This document shows positions 1-6,543 of a DNA stretch of 11,931 bases, piece after piece. Source of the stretch: Lawsonibacter sp. (GTDB lineage Bacteria > Bacillota > Clostridia > Oscillospirales > Oscillospiraceae); NCBI GenBank assembly GCA_022798855.1, contig JAAWNI010000049.1:1-11931 (forward strand). Direction: 5' to 3'. The number at the start of each line of letters is the position of its first letter. The stretch's first letter is position 1. The notes below the pieces were generated by a model, which had not been told where the DNA came from, did not search any database, and saw nothing but the letters and a program-made list of their open reading frames with translations. The position numbers were made by a program, and so were the translations under genes.

Positions 1-1529
1 TGGAGGCGGGGCTTCAGGCGGGGGACCGGCTGGTTGAGGTCAACGGGGAGCCCCTCACCGCCGCGGTGGACCCCCGGGCGGTCATCAGCGGGGAGGCGGG
101 GACTGAGGTCACCGTCACCGTGGACCGGGAGGGGGAGCGGCTGGAGCGGACCATGGTGCGCCGGGCGGTGAACATCCCCATCGTCACCTTCGAGCTGCGG
201 GACGGCGTCGCCTATATCAACTGCCTCAGCTTCGGCGAAAGCACCGCCCCCACCTTCCAGGAGGCCATGACCCAGCTGGATGAGCAGACCGCTGTCTGGC
301 TGGTGGACCTGCGGAGCAACCCCGGCGGAACGGACCGGGCCGCCGCCCTGTCCGCGGGGTGCTTCACCGGCGGAGGGATCATGCTCTACTTCCAGGACGG
401 GGAGAAAAACCTGTCCTATACCGCCCTGCGGCCCGAGTACGCCGACCTGACGGATAAGCCCGCCATCCTCCTTCTGAGCCCCCACTCCGCCAGCGGCGCG
501 GAGCTCTTCGCCGGGGCCATCCGGGACTACGGCGCGGGCATCGCCGTGGGACAGCGCACCTTCGGCAAGGGGATCGCCCAGCTGGTCTTTGATACCAGCA
601 ACGCCGAGGGGTTTGCTGAGGGGGAGGCCCTGAAAATCACCGCCTACCGCTTCTACTCCCCGGACGGCACAACCAATCACCTGGTGGGCATCCTCCCCTC
701 CCTGGTCGTTTCCCAGGAGAACACCGAACAGGCCGCCCTGCTCCTCCGGTACGGCGAGCCCGCCCGGGCGGAGGATTACCTGCGGCTGGAGCTGGCCAGC
801 TATGTCTTCTATATCGACCTGGCGGAGGCCATGAGCATCGAGAAACGGGGGGCCTTTACAGAGCTGCTGGAGGCCCTGCCCCCCTCCGCCAAGCTCTTCC
901 AGGGGACCGGCGAGAGCAAGTGGACCGAGATTACCCCCGCCCAGCTGGCCCGGGACCGGCGGCTGCCCCTCCGGCCCCGGACGTTCCAGGACGTGCAGGC
1001 GTCGGACTTCGCCCGGGAGATCCAGACCCTGGCCGCCTATCAGCTGCTGCCCGGCGCAGGAGGGAGCTTTCGGCCCAAGGAGGCGCTCACCCGGGAGGAT
1101 TTTTGTGTGATGGCCGCCGGTGTGCTGGGACTGCCCGAGGGGGACAGGGGACGCTTCTCCGATGTGGACCCCAGCTCCAGCAGCGCCGGACCCATCTCTG
1201 CCATGGCGGAGCTGGGCTTCCTGTCCGGATATCAGGACGGGAGCTTCCGGCCCGGCCGGGTTATGAGCTGTCAGGAGCTGGTCACCGCCCTGTCCGCCAT
1301 CGCCGCCTGGACCAACCTCAGCGGCTATGACCTGTCCCAGACAAACCTGCCCGCCGGCCAGTGGCTCGATTACTATGAGTATGCCGAATGGGCGCAGATT
1401 CCCGCCCGTAATCTGGACGCGCTGGGGGTGCTGCCGGAGGACCTGACCCCCTCCGCCCCCGCCCAGCGGGATCTGGCCGCAGGACTGCTGTGCCGGCTGC
1501 TGGAGAATATCAACCTCATCTGGAACTGA
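1..1529 (+). CDS. S41 family C-terminal processing peptidase with C-terminal SLH repeats (5' end outside window)
   Basis: Serine protease of the tail-specific/CtpA type, expected to act outside the membrane on exported proteins. The reading frame is open from base 3, so the true start, signal peptide and first part of the PDZ domain lie upstream; GTG at 66 is internal. Bases 3 to about 170 encode the end of a PDZ domain (AGLQAGDRLVEVNG). The S41 core follows. The catalytic Ser lies in SASGAE (codon 492-494) and the Lys in TFGKG (codon 567-569), 25 residues later, with Gln four residues after the Lys. This is the Ser-Lys-Gln arrangement and spacing of E. coli Prc. From about 981 come two good SLH repeats (FQDV...FRPKEALTRED, then FSDV...GYQDGSFRPGR) and a degenerate third from about 1368. 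These suggest attachment to the cell-wall polymer. No gene follows for 85 bases. The family call is firm; the substrate is unknown. Confidence 0.93.
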   Translation, partial: EAGLQAGDRLVEVNGEPLTAAVDPRAVISGEAGTEVTVTVDREGERLERTMVRRAVNIPIVTFELRDGVAYINCLSFGESTAPTFQEAMTQLDEQTAVWLVDLRSNPGGTDRAAALSAGCFTGGGIMLYFQDGEKNLSYTALRPEYADLTDKPAILLLSPHSASGAELFAGAIRDYGAGIAVGQRTFGKGIAQLVFDTSNAEGFAEGEALKITAYRFYSPDGTTNHLVGILPSLVVSQENTEQAALLLRYGEPARAEDYLRLELASYVFYIDLAEAMSIEKRGAFTELLEALPPSAKLFQGTGESKWTEITPAQLARDRRLPLRPRTFQDVQASDFAREIQTLAAYQLLPGAGGSFRPKEALTREDFCVMAAGVLGLPEGDRGRFSDVDPSSSSAGPISAMAELGFLSGYQDGSFRPGRVMSCQELVTALSAIAAWTNLSGYDLSQTNLPAGQWLDYYEYAEWAQIPARNLDALGVLPEDLTPSAPAQRDLAAGLLCRLLENINLIWN

Positions 1530-1614
1530 GCTGGAACGCGCCCGGCCCCGCGTCTCAGGGAGGGCCGGTATACCATAAACATGAACTATGATTTGAAGAA
1601 AGGACCTGACAAAA

Positions 1615-2796
1615 TTGACCAAGATTGACATTATCTCCGGATTCCTGGGGGCGGGCAAGACCACCCTGATTAAAAAGCTGCTGGACGAGTCCTTTCAGGG
1701 GGAGAAAATCGTCCTCATTGAGAATGAGTTCGGCGAGATCGGCATTGACGGCGGATTTTTGAAGGACGCCGGGGTGGAGATCACCGAGATGAACTCCGGG
1801 TGCATCTGCTGCTCCCTGGTGGGGGACTTCGGAACCGCTCTGAAGCAGGTGCTGGCCGACTACGCCCCCGCCCGCATCATCATTGAGCCCTCCGGCGTGG
1901 GGAAGCTGTCCGACGTGGTGGCCGCGGTGGAGCGGGTCCAGGCGGAGACCCCCGACCTGCACCTGAACAGCTTTGTCACCGTGGTGGACGCGGTGAAGTG
2001 CCGGGTGTATATGAAAAATTTCGGGGAGTTCTTCAACAACCAGGTGGAGCACGCCTGCGCCATCCTCCTCTCCCGCACCCAGAAGCTGGACGAGGGGAAG
2101 CTGAACGGCGCGGTGGCCCTTCTGCGGGAGAAAAACCCCAAGGCCGCCATCCTCACCACCCCCTGGGACCAGCTCACCGGGGCTCAGATTCTCTCCGCCA
2201 TGGAGGGGGGCCAGGACCTGGCCCACACGCTGATGGAGGAGATCGAGCACAACCATCACGGCCATGAGCACCACCACGGCCACGACCATGACCATTGCGA
2301 TCACGAGCACGGACACTGTGAGCACGACCACGACCATTGCGATCACGAGCACGGACACTGTGACCATGACCACGACCATTGCGATCACGAGCACGGCCAC
2401 TGTGAGCACGAGCACGGCCACTGTGAGCACGACCACGGACACGAGCATCATCACGACCACGGCGACACCTGCGCCGCCTGCTGCGGCAGCCACCACCATC
2501 ACCACCACGACGCCGACGAGGTGTTTACCTCCTGGGGCCGTGAGACGCCCCGGAAGTACAGCCGGGAGGACCTCCAAGAGGCCCTGTCCGCCCTGGCCAT
2601 GACCCAGGACTACGGCTATGTCCTCCGGGCCAAGGGGATGGTCCCCTGTGAGGACGGAACCACCTGGCTCCACTTCGACCTGACCCCCGAGGAGTTCGAG
2701 ATCCGAGAGGGCGCCGCCGACTACACCGGCCGGCTGTGCGTCATCGGCTCCGAGCTGAAGGAGGACCAGCTGGAAAAGCTGTTTTTGCTGGCGTAA
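1615..2796 (+). CDS. COG0523 (CobW/ZNG1-type) GTPase with His/Cys-rich metal-binding loop
   Basis: P-loop GTPase of the COG0523 metallochaperone group, whose studied members deliver zinc, cobalt or iron to client proteins in the cytosol. The start is TTG at 1615: AAAGGA (1599-1604) lies 10 bases upstream, the in-frame ATG at 1588 is stopped at once, and Walker A (GFLGAGKTT, residues 9-17) begins only nine residues in. ENEFGEIGID (37-46), the hallmark CxCC metal site (C63-I-C65-C66) and the Walker B-like IIEPSG (89-94) follow. The usual NKxD guanine motif is replaced by LSRTQ (about 152-156), which I recall as common in Clostridia. Residues 212-298 are a linker holding 41 His and 10 Cys, followed by a CobW_C-type domain (about 301-393). 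The second COG0523 gene follows after 117 bases. Zinc is the most likely metal, by analogy; no Zur box was recognised upstream. Confidence 0.92.
   Translation: MTKIDIISGFLGAGKTTLIKKLLDESFQGEKIVLIENEFGEIGIDGGFLKDAGVEITEMNSGCICCSLVGDFGTALKQVLADYAPARIIIEPSGVGKLSDVVAAVERVQAETPDLHLNSFVTVVDAVKCRVYMKNFGEFFNNQVEHACAILLSRTQKLDEGKLNGAVALLREKNPKAAILTTPWDQLTGAQILSAMEGGQDLAHTLMEEIEHNHHGHEHHHGHDHDHCDHEHGHCEHDHDHCDHEHGHCDHDHDHCDHEHGHCEHEHGHCEHDHGHEHHHDHGDTCAACCGSHHHHHHDADEVFTSWGRETPRKYSREDLQEALSALAMTQDYGYVLRAKGMVPCEDGTTWLHFDLTPEEFEIREGAADYTGRLCVIGSELKEDQLEKLFLLA
2290..2457 (+). repeat. In-frame 42/21-nt tandem repeat encoding (D/E)H(D/E)H(G/D)HC heptads
   Basis: Within the GTPase gene, three near-identical 42-base units start at 2290, 2332 and 2374 and are followed by 21-base half units. 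Each 21 bases encodes a heptad of acidic-His pairs ending in Cys, so the array offers a regular ladder of His3-Cys groups. It ends in a further His-rich stretch, an AACC cysteine pair and six consecutive His (to 2508). Near-identity at DNA level suggests recent expansion by slippage or recombination, so copy number may vary between strains. Confidence 0.85.
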
Positions 2797-2808
2797 CGGC
2801 CTTCCGCC

Positions 2809-2887
2809 TGTAGGGACGCGGCTTGCCGCGTCCGCATACCCGGGAGAATCCCCAAAAAAGACGGCCACGACAAGTCGTGGCCCTACA
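2809..2887. repeat. 79-bp REP-like inverted pair (GTAG-hairpin / hairpin-CTAC)
   Basis: It lies between the two COG0523 genes. It begins TGTAGGG and ends CCCTACA. After GTAG on each outer edge there is a perfect 9-bp stem around two bases: GGACGCGGC/GCCGCGTCC (2814-2822 / 2825-2833) and GGCCACGAC/GTCGTGGCC (2863-2871 / 2874-2882). GTAG followed by a palindrome is the layout of REP sequences mobilised by REP-associated tyrosine transposases (RAYT), and two inverted REPs form a BIME. The element could also affect stability of a transcript covering both genes. No RAYT gene is in the window. Confidence 0.7.
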
Positions 2888-2913
2888 CAACCAACCCCAC
2901 GAGGTGAACAAAA

Positions 2914-3861
2914 ATGCCCGATTCCCGAATCCCCCTCTACCTCATCACCGGCTTTCTGGACGCTGGCAAGACCACCCTCCTCACCGACACCCTGAATATG
3001 GACTATTTCAACGACGGCCAGCGCACTGTCCTGCTCCTGTGCGAGGACGGCGAGGAGGAATATGACCAGGAATTCCTCTCCAAACGCAACTGCCGCCTTA
3101 TCCCCATCCAGGACCAGGAGGGTCTGAACACCGAGTTCCTCAACGAGGTGGACCGCCGCTACCAGCCCGAACGGGTGCTGTTGGAGTTCAACGGCATGTG
3201 GCCGGTGGACGTGCTCCGCAAGTGCCGCCTGCCCAAGCGCTGGGGGTTGTACCAGGCCATCCATGTGGCGGACGGCTCCACCTTCGAGACGTACCTGAAC
3301 AATATGCAGTCCATGTTCATCGACATGGCCGCCGATGCGGATATGGTCCTCTTCAACCGCTGCACCCCCGACATGCCCCTGTCCGGCTGGAAGCGGTCGG
3401 TCCGGGCGGTAAACCGGATGTGCGAGATCGTCTTTGAGGACGTCCAGGGGGAGGAGCTGGAGGTGGAGGATATCCTCCCCTACTCCCTGGAGGACCCCCA
3501 CATCACCCTGGAGGACGCCGATTACGGCATCTGGTATCTGGATATCCAGGAACACCCGGACCGGTATGTGGGCAAGACCATCACCTACAAGGCCCAGGCC
3601 ATGACCGGCATGAAGCTGCCCAAGGGCTCCTTCGTCCCCGGGCGCAACGCTATGACCTGCTGCGTAGAGGACATCCGCTTTTTCGGATTCCTGTGCAAGT
3701 ACGAGAAGGCCCGCTCCCTGCGCAAGGGGGAGTGGATCACCGTCACCGCCCGGATCGAATGGGAGCACGCCAATGTCTACGAGGATGAGGGCGTGGTGCT
3801 CTACGCCCAGTCGGTGGAAAAGGCGGCGGCCCCCGAGGACCCGCTGGTATATTTTCGCTAG
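2914..3861 (+). CDS. Divergent COG0523-type GTPase fused to a YcgQ/TIGR03943-like C-terminal domain
   Basis: 315 residues; ATG at 2914 with GAGGTG (2901-2906) seven bases upstream. The N-terminal half is a CobW-type G domain: Walker A GFLDAGKTT (residues 13-21), a Walker B-like strand LLEFNG (89-94, matching the IIEPSG strand of the upstream paralogue) and VLFNRCTPD (145-153) in the place of NKxD. The CxCC motif and the ENEFG motif of canonical members are absent. Residues about 205-312 do not look like CobW_C. Their pattern (DIQEHPDRYVGKTITYKA, AMTCCVEDIRFFGFL, ITVTARIEWE, ending DPLVYF) resembles the C-terminal, probably OB-like, domain of YcgQ (DUF1980/TIGR03943), a partner of DUF318 permeases. 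No signal peptide or membrane segment is visible, so it should be cytosolic. It probably works with the upstream paralogue in metal handling; the substrate is unknown. It is followed by a strong terminator. Confidence 0.85.
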   Translation: MPDSRIPLYLITGFLDAGKTTLLTDTLNMDYFNDGQRTVLLLCEDGEEEYDQEFLSKRNCRLIPIQDQEGLNTEFLNEVDRRYQPERVLLEFNGMWPVDVLRKCRLPKRWGLYQAIHVADGSTFETYLNNMQSMFIDMAADADMVLFNRCTPDMPLSGWKRSVRAVNRMCEIVFEDVQGEELEVEDILPYSLEDPHITLEDADYGIWYLDIQEHPDRYVGKTITYKAQAMTGMKLPKGSFVPGRNAMTCCVEDIRFFGFLCKYEKARSLRKGEWITVTARIEWEHANVYEDEGVVLYAQSVEKAAAPEDPLVYFR

Positions 3862-3955
3862 GCCGTTGAAAGTCCGGACCATGCGGGAATACCCGCCGCC
3901 CTCCAGAGCGCCGTCCTGCCCCTGCACCCGGCACCTGAGAAACAATCGGTTTTCC

Positions 3956-3991
3956 GGAGCTCCCCCGTTGTCTGGGGAGCTCCATTTTTTT
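3956..3991 (+). terminator. Rho-independent terminator after the COG0523 pair
   Basis: A perfect 10-bp stem GGAGCTCCCC/GGGGAGCTCC (3956-3965 / 3974-3983) with an 8-base loop is followed by A and seven T (3985-3991). It lies 95 bases after the second GTPase stop and separates that unit from the BlaI-type operon. The bases between (3862-3955) hold nothing I recognise beyond a small GCGGG...CCCGC hairpin. Confidence 0.9.
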
Positions 3992-4002
3992 GCGAATTCT
4001 AA

Positions 4003-4081
4003 TGTAGGGGCGGCTATCAGCCGCCCGGTCCATGAGAAAACAGGAGTCCTGGAGAACGGACGGTTGATAGCCGCCCCTACA
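4003..4081. repeat. 79-bp REP-like inverted pair, second copy of the same architecture
   Basis: It begins TGTAGGGG and ends CCCCTACA and is exactly as long as the element at 2809-2887, but its stems differ. The left unit is GTAG plus GGGCGGCT-ATC-AGCCGCCC, a perfect 8-bp stem. The right unit, read on the minus strand, is GTAG plus GGGCGGCT-ATC-AACCGTCC, the same 5' arm with a wobble and a mismatch. The centre differs from the first element. Together with the terminator and the promoter below, it accounts for most of the 342-base gap between genes. I see nothing further in 4082-4139. Confidence 0.7.
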
Positions 4082-4139
4082 AAGCTTCTGTCAAAAGCAA
4101 TTCAATATGCGATAGGGCCCTCCTCTCCATAACTTAATC

Positions 4140-4168
4140 TTGACAAAGCCCTCCTACAGGTGTAGTAT
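4140..4168 (+). promoter_or_regulatory. Promoter of the blaI-type operon
   Basis: A perfect -35 TTGACA (4140-4145) lies 17 bases from a -10-like TAGTAT (4163-4168); an overlapping TATAGT (4166-4171) would give a 20-base spacer. It is a sigma-A type promoter reading into the repressor gene at 4204. The spacer contains a BlaI-type operator, as expected for a self-repressed promoter. Confidence 0.8.
4155..4164. promoter_or_regulatory. BlaI/MecI-type operator 1 (TACAnnTGTA)
   Basis: TACAGGTGTA is an exact match to the TACAnnTGTA dyad of BlaI/MecI repressors and extends to a 12-base palindrome with flanking C and G. It lies between the -35 and -10 elements, so a bound repressor dimer would block RNA polymerase. 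Confidence 0.85.
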
Positions 4169-4180
4169 AGTGTTAGTGAC

Positions 4181-4190
4181 TACAACTGTA
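4181..4190. promoter_or_regulatory. BlaI/MecI-type operator 2 (TACAnnTGTA)
   Basis: TACAACTGTA, also flanked by C and G, lies 26 bases centre to centre from operator 1. It ends immediately before the GGAGG ribosome binding site (4191-4195) of the repressor gene, so it lies in the transcribed leader. Two operators at one promoter fit cooperative autorepression as in bla and mec systems. Confidence 0.85.
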
Positions 4191-4203
4191 GGAGGCGGTA
4201 TTT

Positions 4204-4566
4204 ATGAAATTATCCGACCGGGAGTGGACGGTGCTGGGGGTGCTGTGGGACTCCGGGGGCGCGGCCCTGGGCGAGGTAACCCGGGCGCTGGAGCCAGAGA
4301 CGGGCTGGAGCCGGAACACGGTGCTCACCTACCTCACCCGCATGGAGGGGAAGGGCCTGGTGTCCATTGACAAGGAGGGCTGCCCCCGGCTGTACCGGGC
4401 GGCGCTGAGCCGGGAGGAGTGCCAGGCCCAGGCCCGGGACAGCTTTCTGCGCAGCGTGTACCGTGGGGCCACGGGGGATTTAGTGGCGGCATTTTTAAAG
4501 GAGAAGCCCATCTCCGGCGAAGAGCGTGAGGCCCTCCGCCGCCTGCTGGAGGAAATGGAGGTTTGA
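4204..4566 (+). CDS. BlaI/MecI/CopY-family transcriptional repressor
   Basis: 120 residues, a normal length for the family. ATG at 4204 with GGAGG (4191-4195) eight bases upstream. It has the winged-helix pattern of BlaI: LSDREWTVLGVLW (3-15), the recognition-helix region WSRNTVLTYLTRMEGKGLV (35-53), and a wing region followed by LYRAALSREE (63-72). The C-terminal part (about 75-120) should be the dimerisation domain and contains VAAFLKE, at the position where S. aureus BlaI is cut by proteolysis during induction (between Asn101 and Phe102 there). The protein should bind the two TACAnnTGTA operators just upstream as a dimer and repress its own operon. The M56 protease gene begins three bases after its stop, which makes that protein the likely inducer-side partner. 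The regulated function need not be beta-lactam resistance. Confidence 0.94.
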   Translation: MKLSDREWTVLGVLWDSGGAALGEVTRALEPETGWSRNTVLTYLTRMEGKGLVSIDKEGCPRLYRAALSREECQAQARDSFLRSVYRGATGDLVAAFLKEKPISGEEREALRRLLEEMEV

Positions 4567-4569
4567 CCG

Positions 4570-6543
4570 ATGGCTGATATCTGGTCCTTTTTGCTGCAAA
4601 CCCTGACGGCCTCCGGCGTGGCCGCGCTCCTGCTGCTGGTGAAGGCCATGTTCCGGGACAAGCTGCCCCCCCGGTGGCAGTTCGCCGTCTGGAGCATTCT
4701 GGGGGTGGTGGTGCTGCTGCCGGCGGGGCTGTTCGGGCGGTACACCCTGCTCAACTGGCCCTTCTATGTGGAGCTGTTCCGCTCCAACCTCACCGGGGAG
4801 TACGGTGCCCTGGCCCATGTGTCCGCCCCCATCCCTCTGCCCCCGGACTCTCTGCCCCGGACAGCCGCCGGGTGGCTGTTCCTCCTGTATCTGGCCGGAG
4901 TGGTCGTCCTCCTGGCCCGGTACGGGGCCTTCTACATCCGCCTGCGGCTGGCGCTGAGCCGGGGCCGTCCGGCGGAGGATGGCCCCATCCGGGCGGTGGG
5001 GGAAAAATACGGCCTGCCCGTCTGTCCAGCGGTGGAGGTAGAGGGCCTGCCCTCCGCCTTCATCTGCGGGGTGTTCCGGCCGGTGCTGGCCCTGCCCGCC
5101 GGGGCGGAGCCGGAGGAAAAAATCATCCTCCACGAGCTGCTCCACCTGAAATACCGTGACGCCGCCTGGGGCATCCTGATCTGCCTTCTGCGCTGCCTCC
5201 ACTGGTGCAACCCCCTGCTGTGGTACTGCGCCAATCTGGCGGGCAACGACCTGGAGTCCCTCTGCGACCAGCGGGTGCTGGAGCGGCTGGAGGGGGAGGA
5301 CCGGCGGGACTACGGCCGCATCCTCCTGGCCATGGCCGGCGAGGGGTACGCCCGGGCCCCTGGGACCTCCTCCATGGCCAACGGCGGGAAAAACATCCGC
5401 CGCCGCGTCGAAGCCATCGCCCGGTTCAAGCGGTATCCGGCGGGGATGGGGCTGGTGTCGGTGTGCCTGATACTGGTGCTGGCCGCCCCCGTCCTGGCGG
5501 GGGCCCAGGCCCCGGTGGAGAACCACGGCCTGGCCGGGTATGCCGCCGCCGACCTGGCCTACGCCCGGACAGTACCCTGCACCACCTACGCCGGGGCGCT
5601 GGACGTCTACGCCAAGGCGGTGCTGGCCCAGCGGTCGGACTACCGGGCCATGTGCGCCCCTTTGTCGGAGCAGAACGCCCTGGCGGAGTCCTATACCACC
5701 CGGCCCATTTGGCTCTGGGAGGACATGGGGCTGAACGACGGCAAGCTGTCCCATCCGAATGTCTCCAGCGGCTACCGTATTTACAATCTGGACCAGGTGG
5801 GAAAAGAGACCTACGAGGGCACCTTGGTGCTGGAACTGGGCTTCCCCCCGAATGAGGCCACAAAGGGGGACTACATCTGTCTGGCCGCCCAGCCCCTCCG
5901 GGTGTGGAAGGAAGGAAACCGTTGGGTAGCCACCCCTCTGGACCAGTTCCAGGCCTTCCAGGCCCAGGGCTGGACGAGTATGCCCACCAGCTGCGGGGAG
6001 CTGCCCGCCTGGGAGTTCGAAGCCCAGGGGGAGGACTTCCTGGTCCGGCTGCGGCGGCAGTCCATCTCCTGGTTGGACAGCTATGCCCAGGACCCCGCAT
6101 GGTTTGGCAACGCCCCCTTCTACGACCTGTCCCCCCAGCCCAACGCCAGCTTCACCACCGGCTTCTACAGCAATCTGGAAGCCGTCTACACCGGTGGTCC
6201 GGCGAAGAAGGGGACATACACCAACCTGGGCTTCTCCAGCCTGCCTTTCTACGAGGGCAAGGAGCGGCCCCAGCTCCAGGCCCCGGACCTCCCTTCCCGC
6301 GCGGCTTATTCCGCCGGCTCTTTTGAGGAGGTAAATTTCTCTGGGGGCGGCAATAGCGGCGGAAGCCAGGGCAACGTGGTTTTGCGGGAGGGCTGGGAGA
6401 GCCCGGTTTTCCTCAGCGGCGGGGGCGGGACCGGTTCAGACCCCCTCGACCGGCCCAGCGGCTACGCCCTGGACCTGTACCACAGCGGACAGAAGGAGGA
6501 GCTGACCCTCCTCCCCGTGAATGGAGGTGGGCTCAGTGATTGA
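4570..6543 (+). CDS. M56 (BlaR1/MecR1-like) membrane metalloprotease with unrecognised extracellular domain
   Basis: 657 residues; ATG at 4570 with GGAGG (4557-4561) inside the end of the repressor gene. Membrane segments are visible at about 7-25, 36-57, 100-117 and 291-310, with a further hydrophobic stretch at 199-219. The cytosolic M56 domain has the zinc motif HELLH (188-192), and E229 in the NDLESLCDQ stretch is the likely third ligand. The basic RRRVEAIARFKR (277-288) before the last membrane segment resembles the region of BlaR1 where self-cleavage occurs. By analogy, ligand sensing outside activates the protease, which leads to removal of the BlaI-type repressor. The outer domain (about 311-657) is not a penicillin-binding domain. 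The only SxxK string there (SGQK, 639-642) is near the extreme C-terminus. Residues about 335-480 have an NTF2-like look (weak), and the tail is Gly/Ser-rich. The ligand is unknown. Confidence 0.92.
   Translation: MADIWSFLLQTLTASGVAALLLLVKAMFRDKLPPRWQFAVWSILGVVVLLPAGLFGRYTLLNWPFYVELFRSNLTGEYGALAHVSAPIPLPPDSLPRTAAGWLFLLYLAGVVVLLARYGAFYIRLRLALSRGRPAEDGPIRAVGEKYGLPVCPAVEVEGLPSAFICGVFRPVLALPAGAEPEEKIILHELLHLKYRDAAWGILICLLRCLHWCNPLLWYCANLAGNDLESLCDQRVLERLEGEDRRDYGRILLAMAGEGYARAPGTSSMANGGKNIRRRVEAIARFKRYPAGMGLVSVCLILVLAAPVLAGAQAPVENHGLAGYAAADLAYARTVPCTTYAGALDVYAKAVLAQRSDYRAMCAPLSEQNALAESYTTRPIWLWEDMGLNDGKLSHPNVSSGYRIYNLDQVGKETYEGTLVLELGFPPNEATKGDYICLAAQPLRVWKEGNRWVATPLDQFQAFQAQGWTSMPTSCGELPAWEFEAQGEDFLVRLRRQSISWLDSYAQDPAWFGNAPFYDLSPQPNASFTTGFYSNLEAVYTGGPAKKGTYTNLGFSSLPFYEGKERPQLQAPDLPSRAAYSAGSFEEVNFSGGGNSGGSQGNVVLREGWESPVFLSGGGGTGSDPLDRPSGYALDLYHSGQKEELTLLPVNGGGLSD

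Noticed and set aside
1542..1568. Hairpin CCGGCCC/GGGCCGG between the protease and the first GTPase as a terminator
   Set aside because: The stem is real, but the loop is 13 bases and no T tract follows, so termination is not supported. No clear promoter was found in this 85-base gap either.
1581..1628. Possible 15-codon leader peptide overlapping the TTG start of the first GTPase
   Set aside because: The only purine-rich site upstream (GGGAGGG, 1558-1564) is 16 bases away, too far for a binding site, and the peptide shows no attenuator-like codons or alternative hairpins.
2264..2602. Thr-rich overlapping plus-strand frame in the His-rich region
   Set aside because: The Thr-rich composition is simply the frame-shifted reading of the CAC/GAC repeat in the real GTPase gene.
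1555..3945. Long open frame (796 codons) on the minus strand across both GTPase genes
   Set aside because: It is antisense to two well-supported genes, has low-complexity Val/Leu/Gly-rich composition where it mirrors the His-rich repeat, and has no recognisable domain. High GC leaves few stops in this frame.
4495..5754. Long minus-strand open frame (419 codons) over the M56 gene
   Set aside because: It is Gln/Gly/Pro-rich with no family resemblance and lies opposite a gene with clear M56 motifs.
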